Origin: Thermomonas sp. HDW16
GTDB lineage: Bacteria > Pseudomonadota > Gammaproteobacteria > Xanthomonadales > Xanthomonadaceae
Reading direction: 5' to 3'
NCBI RefSeq assembly: GCF_011302915.1
Contig: NZ_CP049872.1
Location: forward strand, 930,001 to 994,000
DNA length: 64,000 nucleotides
The notes beneath the pieces were generated by a model. It was given only the letters and a program-made list of their open reading frames with translations. It was not told where the DNA came from and searched no databases. The position numbers and the translations under genes were made by a program. This document shows positions 38,092 through 49,953 of this stretch, one piece after another (positions within the stretch are counted from its first letter, which is position 1; the number at the start of each line of letters is the position of its first letter).

Positions 38092-38967
38092 TCAATCCAG
38101 CTCGCGATGGTGCACCGCGACTTCCGCCCAGCCGGCTTCGCGGCAATGCCGGGCCAGGCGTTCGGCCAGGTAGACCGAACGATGGCGGCCGCCGCTGCAG
38201 CCGAAGGCGACGGTAACGTAGCTACGGGTTTCCGAACGCAGCTTGGGCAACCAGGTATCAAGGAAGCCTTCCACCTGCGCAACGTAGGTCGCCACTTCCG
38301 GTTGTTCTTCCAGGTAGTCGCGTACATCGGCATCGCGGCCGGACAGCGGGCGCAGGCGTGCGTCCCAATGCGGGTTGGGCAGTACCCGCGCATCCAGCAC
38401 GAAATCGGCCTCCGGCGGCAGGCCGCGCCGGTAGGCGAAGGATTCGAACAGCAACGACAAGCCGGCGCCGCTGAGGCCGTACTCGGTCAGGATGTGGCGG
38501 CGCATCTGGTGGATGTTGAGGTCGCTGGTGTCCAGCACGCTGTCGGCGATCCGGCGCAGCGGTTTCAGCGCCTGCCGTTCCAGCGAGATCGCATCCGCCA
38601 GCACCAGCCCGAGATGACTGAGCGGATGCCGGCGGCGGGTATCCGCGTAGCGGCGCACCAGCACGTCATCGCGAGTGTCGAAGAACAGCAGCTTGGGGTC
38701 GAGGCCCAGTGCGCCGACTTGCGACAGCGCCTCCGGCACGTCGGCCAGGTCGCCCAAGCTGCGTGCATCGATGCCGACCGCGATCTTTTCCGGCGCGTTG
38801 TCGCCAGCCAGCATGCGGCGCACGAATTCGGGCAGCAGTTCAGCGGGTAGGTTGTCGACGCAGTAGTAGCCGAGGTCCTCGAAGGTGTTCAGTGCCACCG
38901 ACTTGCCGGAGCCGGACATGCCGCTGACGATGACGAGCGGCGGCGTTGGATGGTTTTGCGCGGTCAC
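38092..38967 (-). CDS. rapZ: RNase adapter/nucleotide-binding protein RapZ
   Basis: A 291-residue P-loop protein. Walker [27 protein letters not shown] (about 16-23 for the loop) and the C-terminal [16 protein letters not shown] are family signatures. In E. coli RapZ directs RNase E to the GlmZ small RNA and senses glucosamine-6-phosphate. The start codon is GTG and overlaps the hprK stop (GTGA). Placement next to rpoN, hpf and PTS genes is conserved in proteobacteria. Confidence 0.95.
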   Translation of the reverse strand: MTAQNHPTPPLVIVSGMSGSGKSVALNTFEDLGYYCVDNLPAELLPEFVRRMLAGDNAPEKIAVGIDARSLGDLADVPEALSQVGALGLDPKLLFFDTRDDVLVRRYADTRRRHPLSHLGLVLADAISLERQALKPLRRIADSVLDTSDLNIHQMRRHILTEYGLSGAGLSLLFESFAYRRGLPPEADFVLDARVLPNPHWDARLRPLSGRDADVRDYLEEQPEVATYVAQVEGFLDTWLPKLRSETRSYVTVAFGCSGGRHRSVYLAERLARHCREAGWAEVAVHHRELD

Positions 38968-39917
38968 TGCGAACGCTCCAGGAAATGGCTGTGGCGGGCC
39001 ATGAACGCGGCCGCCGGATCTACGCCCTTGCTGCGCAACAGGTGCATGCGGGTGGCGGCTTCGGTGAGCACTGCCAGGTTGCGGCCGGCCATCACCGGCA
39101 GGGTGATCATCGGCACGTCGAGATCGAGCAGGCGGCGGCTGCCGATGTCGCCGGTCAATCGTTCCATGCCGCCCGGCTTGGCGTCGAGCGAGGGCTTGCT
39201 GAGGTGCACGATCATGCGCAGGTATTTGTTCCGCTTGACCGCGGTGTCGCCGAACATCTGGCGGATGTTGAGCACGCCCAGGCCGCGCAGTTCCAGCATG
39301 TCTTGCAGCAGTTCCGGGCAGGCACCGTCGAGCACGTCCGGCGCGATCTGGGTGAATTCGGGCGCGTCGTCCGCGACCAGGCGATGCCCGCGCGTCACCA
39401 GTTCCAGCGCGAGTTCGCTCTTGCCGGAACCGGATTCGCCGGTGATCAGCACGCCGATCGAATAGATCTCCATGAACACGCCGTGCAAGGTGACCCGCGG
39501 CGCCAGCGTGCGGGCAAGTTTGTACTGCAGATGGTTGAGCAGTTCATGCCCGCGGCGCGGCGAACTCCACAGGGGCGTTTCGCTTTCCTCGGCGGCGATG
39601 CGCAGGTCTTCCGGGCAGGATTGGTTCTTGCTGATGACCAGCGCCAGCGGGCGGAAACCGATGATCTTCTGGATCGTTTCCCAACGCTGGCGCGAATCCA
39701 GCCCGTCCATCCAGGCCAGTTCCTCGGTGCCGAGGATCTGCACCTTGTTCGGATAGATGATGTTGAGGTAGCCGGCCAGCGATGGGCGCCGCGCCACGGT
39801 TTCCACGGCTTCCAGGACGCGCGTATCGGAACCACGCTGGCCGGCGAGCCAGCGTAGCTCCATGCGTTCGGCCTGTTGCTCGAACAGTTCCGCGGCGGTG
39901 ATGCGGGCGGCGTTCAA
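38964..39917 (-). CDS. hprK: HPr kinase/phosphorylase
   Basis: A 317-residue bifunctional enzyme that phosphorylates and dephosphorylates HPr at Ser46. P-loop [11 protein letters not shown] at 160-170; [30 protein letters not shown] is the HprK signature. The start appears to be TTG at 39917 ([14 protein letters not shown] matches the family N-terminus, with GGAGAG upstream); no ATG fits. In proteobacteria HprK works without catabolite control protein A and regulates other functions. Confidence 0.93.
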   Translation of the reverse strand: MNAARITAAELFEQQAERMELRWLAGQRGSDTRVLEAVETVARRPSLAGYLNIIYPNKVQILGTEELAWMDGLDSRQRWETIQKIIGFRPLALVISKNQSCPEDLRIAAEESETPLWSSPRRGHELLNHLQYKLARTLAPRVTLHGVFMEIYSIGVLITGESGSGKSELALELVTRGHRLVADDAPEFTQIAPDVLDGACPELLQDMLELRGLGVLNIRQMFGDTAVKRNKYLRMIVHLSKPSLDAKPGGMERLTGDIGSRRLLDLDVPMITLPVMAGRNLAVLTEAATRMHLLRSKGVDPAAAFMARHSHFLERSQ

Positions 39918-39947
39918 GTGTGTGCTCTCCGCCGCGGGATGGACGGA

Positions 39948-40274
39948 TCAGCCAAGCGCGCCGCTTTGCGCGAGGCTCTCGCCGCGGTGGTGGTCGACCA
40001 TGCGTTCCTTCTGCTTCATCAGCAGGCGATCGAGCTTGTCCGACAGCAGGTCGATCGCGGCGTACATGTCCTGACCGTTGGCATCGGCGTGCAAGGTGCG
40101 ACCGGACAGGTTGATCGTTGCTTCGGCCTTGTGCTCGGGTTTGTCCAGGCCAAGTTGCACGCGGATCTGGCAAGGGTGTTCGAAGTGTCGTGCGAGTCGT
40201 TCGAAGCGTGTTTCCACGTAGTCGCGCAGGGCCGGGGTGACTTCCATCTGATGGCCATGGGTTTCGATTTGCAT
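39948..40274 (-). CDS. hpf: Ribosome hibernation promoting factor
   Basis: A 108-residue HPF/YfiA-type protein: MQIETHGHQMEVTPALRDYVETRFERLARHF, then GRTLHADANGQDMYAAIDLLSDKLDRLL. It dimerises or silences ribosomes in stationary phase. A perfect AGGAGG site lies at 40280-40285, so it is probably highly translated. It directly follows rpoN, a conserved neighbour pair. Confidence 0.94.
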   Translation of the reverse strand: MQIETHGHQMEVTPALRDYVETRFERLARHFEHPCQIRVQLGLDKPEHKAEATINLSGRTLHADANGQDMYAAIDLLSDKLDRLLMKQKERMVDHHRGESLAQSGALG

Positions 40275-40336
40275 CTGAACCTCCTTCGACTGTGGATACT
40301 GCGGGGTGGAACGATTTTTGGCTTGCACGCGCCGCG

Positions 40337-41773
40337 TCAACCGATGCGCACGCGCTCGTGCGATGCGGGAATCTGCAGGGCCTCACGATACTTGGCGACG
40401 GTACGCCGCGCCACCGGCACGCCGCCCGATTTCAGGGTGTCGGCGAGGCGCGCGTCGGATAGCGGCTTGCGCGGATCCTCGGCCTCGACCAGCTTGCGGA
40501 TCATGTCCTGGATGGCGGTGCTGGAAGCGCTGCCGCCGCCTTCGGTTTCGATCCCGGAGGCGAAGAAATCGCGCAGCGGGATGGTGCCGCGCGGGGTGCG
40601 CACGTACTTGCGGGCGATCGCGCGGGAGACCGTGGATTCGTGCAAGCCGAGTTCGGCGGCCACGCTGCGCAGGGTCAATGGGTGCAGCGCCTGGTCGCCG
40701 AATTCGAGGAAGCCGGCCTGCTCGCGCACCAGGCAGCGCACCACGCGCAACAGGGTGTCGGCACGCGATTCCAGGCCCTTCAACAGCCAACGCGCTTCCT
40801 GCAGCCGGCCACGCAGGTATTCGGCATCGGCCGCGCCGGCGTGGCGGATCATCTGTTCGTAGTCGCGCTGGATGGTGATGCGCGGGGTGGCGCCGGCGGC
40901 CAGCGCCACTCGCCACAGGCCCTGCTGGCGCCAGATAACGCAATCCGGAGTGACATAGGTTCCGGCTGGCAGGTCGCCGTGCTGGGTGCCAGGACGCGGA
41001 TCCAGGCTGCGCAGCAGGTGCACCGCTTCCTCGGCCTCGGCGCGCTTGCAGTCCAGTTCGCGGCACAATCCGTCGATGCCGATCTTCGGCAGCCGCGCCA
41101 ATGCGCCGGCAGCCACCGCCATCGCCAGGTCGCGGCCAGGGCTGTCTTCGGCCAACGTACGCAATTGCAGACGCAGGCATTCACCGAGGTCGCGTGCGCC
41201 CACGCCGACCGGGTCGAACTGCTGGATGCGGTGCAGGACTTGCAGCACCTCGTCGTGTTCTGCGTCGATTTCCGGCTTGAGGCCGTCGGCGATGGCATCG
41301 AGCTCTTCGCGCAGGTAGCCGTCGTCGTCGATGGCGTCGATCAGCGCCACGCCGATGCCGAGGTCGCGTTGGCTGAAGTGGCCGAGGTGCAATTGCCAGA
41401 GCAGGTGGTCGCGCAGGGTTTCCGCACTGGCCGCGCGGTCACCGGCGAAGTCCTCGCCGCCATCCGATGCCGGGCCGATCCGCTCCTGCCAGGGCTCGCT
41501 TTCGCGATCCCAGTGCTCGTCCACGCGTTCGTCCACATGTTCGTGTCCCTGCGTCGCCGCGTCGTGCGCGCCATCGGCATCGCGCACCTCGTGCGCATCC
41601 GCTGGGCCTGCTTCGCCCGCTTCGGCCCAGTCGAGCAGCGGGTTGCTGGCCACCGCCTCGGCGATTTCCGCTTCGAGTTCGATCGTGGACAGCTGCAACA
41701 GGCGGATCGCCTGGCGCAGCTGCGGCGTCAGGATCAATTGCTGGTGCAGCCCGGGGGAAAGGCGCGGTTTCAT
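40337..41773 (-). CDS. rpoN: RNA polymerase sigma-54 factor
   Basis: A 478-residue sigma-54. Region I is LSPGLHQQLILTPQLRQAIRLLQLSTIELEAEI; region III ends with the DNA-binding HTH (HESTVSRAIARKYVRTPRG) and the RpoN box ARRTVAKYRE at about 455-464. I used the ATG at 41773; a GTG two codons earlier is possible. It would serve pili, flagella and nitrogen-type promoters. A 160-bp gap with REP-like repeats separates it from lptB. Confidence 0.96.
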   Translation of the reverse strand: MKPRLSPGLHQQLILTPQLRQAIRLLQLSTIELEAEIAEAVASNPLLDWAEAGEAGPADAHEVRDADGAHDAATQGHEHVDERVDEHWDRESEPWQERIGPASDGGEDFAGDRAASAETLRDHLLWQLHLGHFSQRDLGIGVALIDAIDDDGYLREELDAIADGLKPEIDAEHDEVLQVLHRIQQFDPVGVGARDLGECLRLQLRTLAEDSPGRDLAMAVAAGALARLPKIGIDGLCRELDCKRAEAEEAVHLLRSLDPRPGTQHGDLPAGTYVTPDCVIWRQQGLWRVALAAGATPRITIQRDYEQMIRHAGAADAEYLRGRLQEARWLLKGLESRADTLLRVVRCLVREQAGFLEFGDQALHPLTLRSVAAELGLHESTVSRAIARKYVRTPRGTIPLRDFFASGIETEGGGSASSTAIQDMIRKLVEAEDPRKPLSDARLADTLKSGGVPVARRTVAKYREALQIPASHERVRIG

Positions 41774-41830
41774 CCGCACTCAGGATATATCCGACTGCGG
41801 ATAAAAAAACGTTATCGGTGCGCAAATGGA

Positions 41831-41924
41831 TTCGTCATTCCGGCGAAAGCCGGCCGTGTCTGACAGGCGCATGTCTGTTTTCAGGCGCGCGATCCAGGGC
41901 GGATCCCGGTTTGCGCCGGAACGG
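41831..41924. repeat. Inverted pair of REP-like hairpins between lptB and rpoN
   Basis: First arm 41831-41853 contains CCGGC-GAAA-GCCGG (stem 41840-41844/41849-41853). Second arm 41903-41924 reads, on the minus strand, as a degenerate copy (TTCCGGCGCAAACCGG). Two such elements in opposite orientation resemble the REP doublets that are frequent in Xanthomonadaceae. No gene is visible in this gap. Confidence 0.6.
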
Positions 41925-41940
41925 CAACCCTGGAAGTGGT

Positions 41941-42660
41941 TCAGAGCCGGAACGTATCGCCCAGGTACACCCGACGCACGTCCGGGCTCTCCAGCAGGGC
42001 TTCGGGCGCGCCCTGTGCCAGCACGGCGCCATCGGCCAGGATGTAGGCGCGGTCGCAGATGCCCAGGGTCTCGCGGACGTTGTGGTCGGTGATCAGCACG
42101 CCGATCCCGCGATCCTTGAGGTGGGTAACGATGCGTTGGATCTCGTTGACCGAGATCGGATCGACGCCGGCGAATGGCTCGTCCAGCAGGATCAGGCGCG
42201 GCTTGCCGGCCAACGCGCGGGCGATTTCCACCCGCCGCCGTTCACCGCCGGACAGGCTGGCGCCCATCTGTTCGGCGACATGGCCGATCTGCAACTCGTC
42301 CAGCAGGCCTTCCAGCTCGCGTTCGCGGCCGTCCTCGTCGAGGTCTTGGCGCAATTCCAGAACCAGGCGAAGGTTGTCCGCCACGCTGAGCTTGCGGAAC
42401 ACCGAGGGTTCCTGCGGCAGGTAGCCGACGCCGCGCTTGGCGCGTTCGTACATCGGATCAAGAGTGATGTCGATGCCGTCGAGCACGATGCTGCCGGCAT
42501 CGGCCGGTACCAGGCCCACGATCATGTAGAAGCAGGTGGTCTTGCCGGCACCATTCGGGCCGAGCAGGCCGACCACTTCGCCCGCCTCGAGGGTCAGGCT
42601 GAAGTCGCGCACGACCTCGCGCGATTTGTAGCGCTTGCGTAGTCCCTTGGCGACCAACAT
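41941..42660 (-). CDS. lptB: LPS export ABC transporter ATP-binding protein
   Basis: A 239-residue ATPase that energises LPS extraction by LptFG. Walker [12 protein letters not shown] (36-46), signature [15 protein letters not shown] and Walker [16 protein letters not shown] are complete. Start and stop are clear; the ATG touches the last base of the lptA stop. Part of kdsD-kdsC-lptC-lptA-lptB. Confidence 0.96.
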   Translation of the reverse strand: MLVAKGLRKRYKSREVVRDFSLTLEAGEVVGLLGPNGAGKTTCFYMIVGLVPADAGSIVLDGIDITLDPMYERAKRGVGYLPQEPSVFRKLSVADNLRLVLELRQDLDEDGRERELEGLLDELQIGHVAEQMGASLSGGERRRVEIARALAGKPRLILLDEPFAGVDPISVNEIQRIVTHLKDRGIGVLITDHNVRETLGICDRAYILADGAVLAQGAPEALLESPDVRRVYLGDTFRL

Positions 42661-43187
42661 CAGTTCGAGGCCTTCGCCGGTGCCGGCTGCGCGCCCTTGG
42701 GCAGGATGCGCATCTTGACCCGGCCGTTGCCAGCGCCGCCGCTGTCCACCTGCCCGGTCTTCATGTTGTAGACCACGCGCTGGCCGTTGAGGGTGCCGCG
42801 TTGTTGGGTGATGGTCACGTTGCCGGTGAACACTACCACCTCGGTCTTGAGGTTGTAGTCCACGTTGCTGGCAGTGGCATTGATCGGGTTGCCGTCGTCG
42901 AGGGTCTGGCGCAGGGTCACGCCACCGCTAAGCAGGGCGCGGCTGGGATCGCCGTTGCTTTGCTCGATGATCGCCTTGGCCGCCACCACGTTCAGGCTGC
43001 CCTGGGTCATGGTCACGTTGCCGGTCAGGGTACAACTGTCGTTGGCGCCGAGGCTGCAGGTGCTGTGCGCGGCCTCGATGTCCATCGGCTGGGTGCGGTC
43101 CGAACTGCGCGCATTCGCACCGGCCGCGAAAACGGCGGCGAACAGGGCAAGCGCGGCAGCCGCGAGGTCAGCGGTTCGTCGGGACAT
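42660..43187 (-). CDS. lptA: LPS transport periplasmic protein LptA
   Basis: A 175-residue periplasmic protein with a signal peptide ([20 protein letters not shown], cleavage after ANA). The OstA/LptA beta-jellyroll is seen in [60 protein letters not shown]. It forms the bridge between LptC and LptD. An alternative ATG at 43202 adds five residues. The gene overlaps the end of lptC by 20 nt. Confidence 0.9.
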   Translation of the reverse strand: MSRRTADLAAAALALFAAVFAAGANARSSDRTQPMDIEAAHSTCSLGANDSCTLTGNVTMTQGSLNVVAAKAIIEQSNGDPSRALLSGGVTLRQTLDDGNPINATASNVDYNLKTEVVVFTGNVTITQQRGTLNGQRVVYNMKTGQVDSGGAGNGRVKMRILPKGAQPAPAKASN

Positions 43188-43722
43188 AGTGGTATCGCAC
43201 ATCCGAGAGAAGTGAGACCTGCCGATCGAAATCCGCCTGCAGGCCGCGACCGCGCATTGTAAGGCCGGGGCGGGTGAGGGTCACGATCGCCGCCGAGGTC
43301 GCGCGATTCTCGTTGGGGAAGATGTTCAGTTCCTCGGTCTCGATCCGGGTCGGCGGCGGTACCTGCGTGGGACTGGTGGCGACGACCTGTCCGCGTAATT
43401 GCAACTGCTGGCCATCGTCTGGTACCCGTCCGAGCTGTGCTTTCACGTCCCAGTAAGCGCCGTTGCGGTCGGGCACCAGGAACTTCGGGGTATCCAGTGT
43501 CATCGACTTCGCGCCTGGGTCGCGTTGCAGGCGCGGGCCGCGCAGGGTGAACGACTCCTTGCCCTGCGAATCCAGCGAGACCAGTTCGTAATCGTGCAGC
43601 ACGTATTCCGAACGGACGGCTGCCATGGTTTCGGCATTGCCGCCGGATTGGTGCCACACCGACCAGCCGCTGGCGATTGCGGCGAGCAGCAGGACGATGG
43701 TCAGGCCGGCACGCCAGCTCAC
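43168..43722 (-). CDS. lptC: LPS export system protein LptC
   Basis: A 184-residue inner-membrane protein: one N-terminal helix (WRAGLTIVLLLAAIASGWSVW) and a periplasmic jellyroll (EYVLHDYELVSLDSQGKESFTLRGPRLQ). It hands LPS from LptBFG to LptA. The start is GTG at 43722, overlapping the kdsC stop (GTGA); the frame is open further upstream but only as kdsC antisense-frame reading. Confidence 0.9.
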   Translation of the reverse strand: MSWRAGLTIVLLLAAIASGWSVWHQSGGNAETMAAVRSEYVLHDYELVSLDSQGKESFTLRGPRLQRDPGAKSMTLDTPKFLVPDRNGAYWDVKAQLGRVPDDGQQLQLRGQVVATSPTQVPPPTRIETEELNIFPNENRATSAAIVTLTRPGLTMRGRGLQADFDRQVSLLSDVRYHYVPTNR

Positions 43723-44264
43723 GGGTGTTCCCCATGGGCCAGGATGGCCTCGACCTTGCCCTGTGCCTGCAGCAGCAGGTCGCATGCGTCGCGTGCCGCA
43801 CCGTTGCCACCATAGCGCGGGGTCACCCAATGCACGGCCGGCAATACCCAGTGGTGCGCATCGGCGGGTGCGATGGCAAGGCCTACGCCGCGCAGGGTGG
43901 CGAGATCCGGGAGGTCGTCGCCCATGAAGGCCACCTCGTCCATGCCGATGCCCATTTCAGCCGCGACGCGTTGCATGCAGGCCAGCTTGCTGCGTTCGCC
44001 GATGTGGACATGCGCGATCTTCAGCTCCTTGCCGCGCGCCGCGGCGACCGGGCTGTTGCGCGCGGTCACCAGCGCGGTTTCGATCCCGGCATGGCGCAGC
44101 AGGGTGATGCCCATGCCGTCCTGCACGTAAAAGGCCTTGGCGTCGGCGTCGTTGCTGGCGTACAGCAGGCGGCCATCGGTCAGGGTGCCGTCCACGTCGA
44201 AGCCGATCAGCTTGATCTTCGCGGCGCGCGCAAGCACATCGGCGGGGTAGTTGATCGTTGTCAT
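43719..44264 (-). CDS. kdsC: 3-deoxy-D-manno-octulosonate 8-phosphate phosphatase
   Basis: A 181-residue HAD phosphatase (C0 type) of Kdo synthesis. Catalytic motif GFDVDGTLTDG at about 21-31; LVTARNS and MGDDLPDL are motifs II and IV. Its ATG at 44264 overlaps the kdsD stop by one base (TGATG). Product feeds lipid A-Kdo assembly, consistent with the lpt neighbours. Confidence 0.95.
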   Translation of the reverse strand: MTTINYPADVLARAAKIKLIGFDVDGTLTDGRLLYASNDADAKAFYVQDGMGITLLRHAGIETALVTARNSPVAAARGKELKIAHVHIGERSKLACMQRVAAEMGIGMDEVAFMGDDLPDLATLRGVGLAIAPADAHHWVLPAVHWVTPRYGGNGAARDACDLLLQAQGKVEAILAHGEHP

Positions 44265-45268
44265 CACACCACCCGTGCACGCAGCAAGTCGTGGATGTTC
44301 AGCGCGCCGACCACGCGTCGATCCGCGTCGATGACCAGCAGCGCGTTGATCTTGTGCGTTTCCATCAGCTGCGCGGCTTCCACCGCCAGCGCGTCGGCAC
44401 CGATGGTGCGCGGTGCGCGGGTCATCACCGCATCGATGCGGGTGTTGCGTAGGTCGATTGCGTCGTCGTCCAGGCTGCGGCGCAGGTCGCCGTCGGTGTA
44501 CAGGCCGAGCAGGCGGCCGTCGTCATCGACGATCGCGGTCATGCCCAGACGCTTGCGGCTCATCTCCACCAGCGCTTCGCTGATGCTGGCATCGGGGCCG
44601 ATCCGCGGCACGTCGTCGCCCGCGTGCATCACGTCGGTGATGTGCAGCAACAGGCGTCGGCCCAGCGCGCCAGCCGGGTGCGAGCGGGCGAAATCGTCGG
44701 CGGTGAAGCCGCGCGCTTCCAGCAGGGCGACGGCCAGCGCATCGCCCATCGCCAGGCTGGCGGTGGTGCTTGCGGTCGGCGCCAGCGCCAGCGGGCAGGC
44801 TTCGGCCGGCACGCTGATGTCGAGGTGGATATCGGCTTCACGGGCCAAGGTGGATGCCTCGCGGCCGGTCATCGCGATCACCGCGTTGCCCTGCCGCTTG
44901 AGCGCCGGCAACAGCAGCAGGATCTCGTCGCTCTCGCCGGAATAGGACAGCGCCAGCACGATGTCGGCATCGGTGACCATGCCCAGGTCGCCGTGGGCGG
45001 CCTCGCCCGGGTGCACGTAGAAGGCCGGGGTGCCGGTGCTGGCCAAGGTGGCGGCAATCTTGCGCGCGACGTGCCCGGACTTGCCCATGCCGGTGCAGAC
45101 CACCCGGCCGCGGCTGGCTAGGATCGCGCGGCAGGCGGCGCTAAACGCGCCGTCGATCCGCGCGGCGACTGCGGACAGGCCGTCGCGTTCGATGTCGAAC
45201 ACACGCTGTCCGCTGGCGGCGAAGTCGAAGCTGTCCGTGCTGGCGGGCGGGGTTGGGGGCACGCGCAT
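44264..45268 (-). CDS. kdsD: Arabinose-5-phosphate isomerase (Kdo pathway)
   Basis: A 334-residue protein with an N-terminal SIS domain (VVCTGMGKSGHVARKIAATLASTGTPAFYVHPGEAAHGDLG, LSYSGESDE) and two C-terminal CBS repeats (about 215-330). It interconverts ribulose-5-P and arabinose-5-P at the start of Kdo synthesis. First gene of the LPS operon, divergent from ibaG with a 62-bp gap. Confidence 0.95.
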   Translation of the reverse strand: MRVPPTPPASTDSFDFAASGQRVFDIERDGLSAVAARIDGAFSAACRAILASRGRVVCTGMGKSGHVARKIAATLASTGTPAFYVHPGEAAHGDLGMVTDADIVLALSYSGESDEILLLLPALKRQGNAVIAMTGREASTLAREADIHLDISVPAEACPLALAPTASTTASLAMGDALAVALLEARGFTADDFARSHPAGALGRRLLLHITDVMHAGDDVPRIGPDASISEALVEMSRKRLGMTAIVDDDGRLLGLYTDGDLRRSLDDDAIDLRNTRIDAVMTRAPRTIGADALAVEAAQLMETHKINALLVIDADRRVVGALNIHDLLRARVV

Positions 45269-45330
45269 CTTCCCTGAGGGTGTTCCGTTAGACTTACTCG
45301 TTCAGTTTACGCGAGTCCACCTGCCAGCCC

Positions 45331-45564
45331 ATGAACGCCGACACCATCCGCCAGATGATCGAAACCGGCCTGCCCGGCGCCCGCGCCACCGTGCAGGGGG
45401 AGGACGGCGTGCATTTCGAGGCGACCGTGGTCTGCGCCGCGTTCGCCGGCAAGCTGCCGCTGGCCCGGCACCGAATGGTCTACGCCACGCTTGGCGAAAA
45501 AATGGGCGGTGAGATTCATGCCCTGCAACTGAAGACCTTGACGCCGGAAGAGGCTGGCACCTGA
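45331..45564 (+). CDS. ibaG: BolA-family protein IbaG
   Basis: A 77-residue BolA-like protein (IRQMIETGLPGARATVQGEDGVHFEATVVCAAFAGKLPLARHRMVYATLGEKMGGEIHALQLKTLTP). BolA proteins pair with monothiol glutaredoxins to handle iron-sulfur clusters. Usually ibaG lies next to murA; here another gene of different composition stands between them. Confidence 0.93.
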   Translation: MNADTIRQMIETGLPGARATVQGEDGVHFEATVVCAAFAGKLPLARHRMVYATLGEKMGGEIHALQLKTLTPEEAGT

Positions 45565-45588
45565 CCAGCCATTCCGAGGGGAAGCGAG

Positions 45589-48526
<2,938 letters not shown>

Positions 48527-48545
48527 GCTGGATCGACAATCCAAC

Positions 48546-48572
48546 AAAAAGCCCCGCGATGCGGGGCTTTTT
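48546..48572. terminator. Bidirectional rho-independent terminator between murA and the DUF3108 gene
   Basis: A perfect palindrome: AAAAAGCCCCGC (48546-48557), GAT loop, GCGGGGCTTTTT (48561-48572). The T-run on either strand serves both convergent genes. Confidence 0.95.
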
Positions 48573-48590
48573 CATTGCGGGGGGAACCGT

Positions 48591-49265
48591 TCAGTGCACC
48601 GATTTCAGCACCAGATCCAATTCGTCCTTGCCATCCTTTTTTTGCAGGATGCGCGCCGGTACCGGCAGTCCGTCGACCACCCACACGATCACCTGCTTGT
48701 TGTCGCTGCTGCGGCTGACTTTGGTCGCGCTGCGCGGCTTGCCGGCCACGGTGACCGTGTCCTTGCCCAGGTTCTGGTAGGACTGTTCGCGCACCACGCC
48801 GTTGTCGACCATGCGGTAGTTGAGCGGCTTGCCGGCGGCCACGTCGCGGACGAGCGCCAGGTTGAGCAGCATCGCGTCCAGGTCGCCGTTCTGCAGCTTC
48901 ACCGGGCCCATCCGGTCGTCCTTGACGTCGCCGCTCCAGCGCGCTTCACCCTTGCTCCAGTCGTAACTGGCGTTCTTCTGCGATTTCTTGAACACCATCT
49001 TGCTGAAGTCGTTGCCGGAGATCGGGCGCCAGTTGCCGTCGCGATCCTCGAACACGGTGGTCTGGCGCAGGGTGGCGATCGGGCTGTTCACGCTGAGCAC
49101 GTAATTCCAACGGTCCCCACCCGCGGAGGCCAACGTCATCTGCGCGTCGGCCGAGACGCTGCCCATCACGTTGGCCTGGTAGTCGGCCGTGAATGGCTTG
49201 ACCGCCCAGGCGGGGGCGGTGGTGAGCAGGATGCTGAGCAAGACGGTGGTGCGCAGGGATTTCAT
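48591..49265 (-). CDS. DUF3108 family exported protein
   Basis: A 224-residue protein with a signal peptide (MKSLRTTVLLSILLTTAPAW, cleavage after AWA) and a DUF3108 body (FTADYQANVMGSVSADAQMTL; DLDAMLLNLALVRDVAAGK; RILQKKDGKDELDLVLKSV). Members are found beside purMN in several gammaproteobacteria; the function is unknown, possibly envelope-related. I chose the ATG at 49265; an upstream TTG is possible. Confidence 0.85.
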   Translation of the reverse strand: MKSLRTTVLLSILLTTAPAWAVKPFTADYQANVMGSVSADAQMTLASAGGDRWNYVLSVNSPIATLRQTTVFEDRDGNWRPISGNDFSKMVFKKSQKNASYDWSKGEARWSGDVKDDRMGPVKLQNGDLDAMLLNLALVRDVAAGKPLNYRMVDNGVVREQSYQNLGKDTVTVAGKPRSATKVSRSSDNKQVIVWVVDGLPVPARILQKKDGKDELDLVLKSVH

Positions 49266-49308
49266 CGGCAACTGCTTGAATATAAAGGGAGAAATGACCG
49301 GTTTCCGG

Positions 49309-49947
49309 TTACGTCGTGGCGAACTCTAGCCGCAGTGGCGTAAACAGGGGCTGACCATCCACTATGGCCCGGCCGCTTTGTTCATCTATGCGGCCGGCAG
49401 CGGTCATTTGCAACACGGCCAGCAGCAAGGGATGTTCCACCTGCAGGACGCGCGCGGCCAGCGATTCCGCCGTATCGTCGGTCAGCACCGGCACCGGTGC
49501 GTATGCGATCACCGCACCGGCATCCAGTTCCGGGATCACGAAATGCACGCTAGCCCCGTGCTCGGCATCACTAGCCGCGAGCGCGCGTGCATGGGTGTGC
49601 AGGCCGCGATATTTCGGCAGCAACGACGGATGGATGTTCAGGATCCGTCCGCGAAAGCGCTGGACGAAGGCATCACCCAGGATGCGCATGTAGCCGGCGC
49701 AGACCACCCAGTCCGGTTGCGATGCCGCGACGGCATCGGCCAGTTCGGTACCGAATGCGCCACGATCTGCGTAGTCCTTCGCCTTGCGTGACCAACGCAG
49801 CGGTTCCGGTACGCGTTGCAAGGCTGGTGCGGTGGGTTTGTCGGAAAACACACCGACGACCCGCGCTTCCAGTGCGCCGGTCGCGATGGCATCGAGGATC
49901 GCCTGCAGGTTGCTGCCGCGGCCGGAGGCAAGGACGGCAAGGCGCAT
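49309..49947 (-). CDS. purN: Phosphoribosylglycinamide formyltransferase
   Basis: A 212-residue folate-dependent GAR transformylase of purine synthesis. N-terminal VLASGRGSNLQAI and the catalytic ILNIHPSLLPKYRGLHTHARAL (Asn, His) with the later Asp in VIPELDAGAVI are intact. It starts six bases after the purM stop, so purM-purN is an operon. Confidence 0.95.
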   Translation of the reverse strand: MRLAVLASGRGSNLQAILDAIATGALEARVVGVFSDKPTAPALQRVPEPLRWSRKAKDYADRGAFGTELADAVAASQPDWVVCAGYMRILGDAFVQRFRGRILNIHPSLLPKYRGLHTHARALAASDAEHGASVHFVIPELDAGAVIAYAPVPVLTDDTAESLAARVLQVEHPLLLAVLQMTAAGRIDEQSGRAIVDGQPLFTPLRLEFATT

Positions 49948-49953
49948 GGCGGG

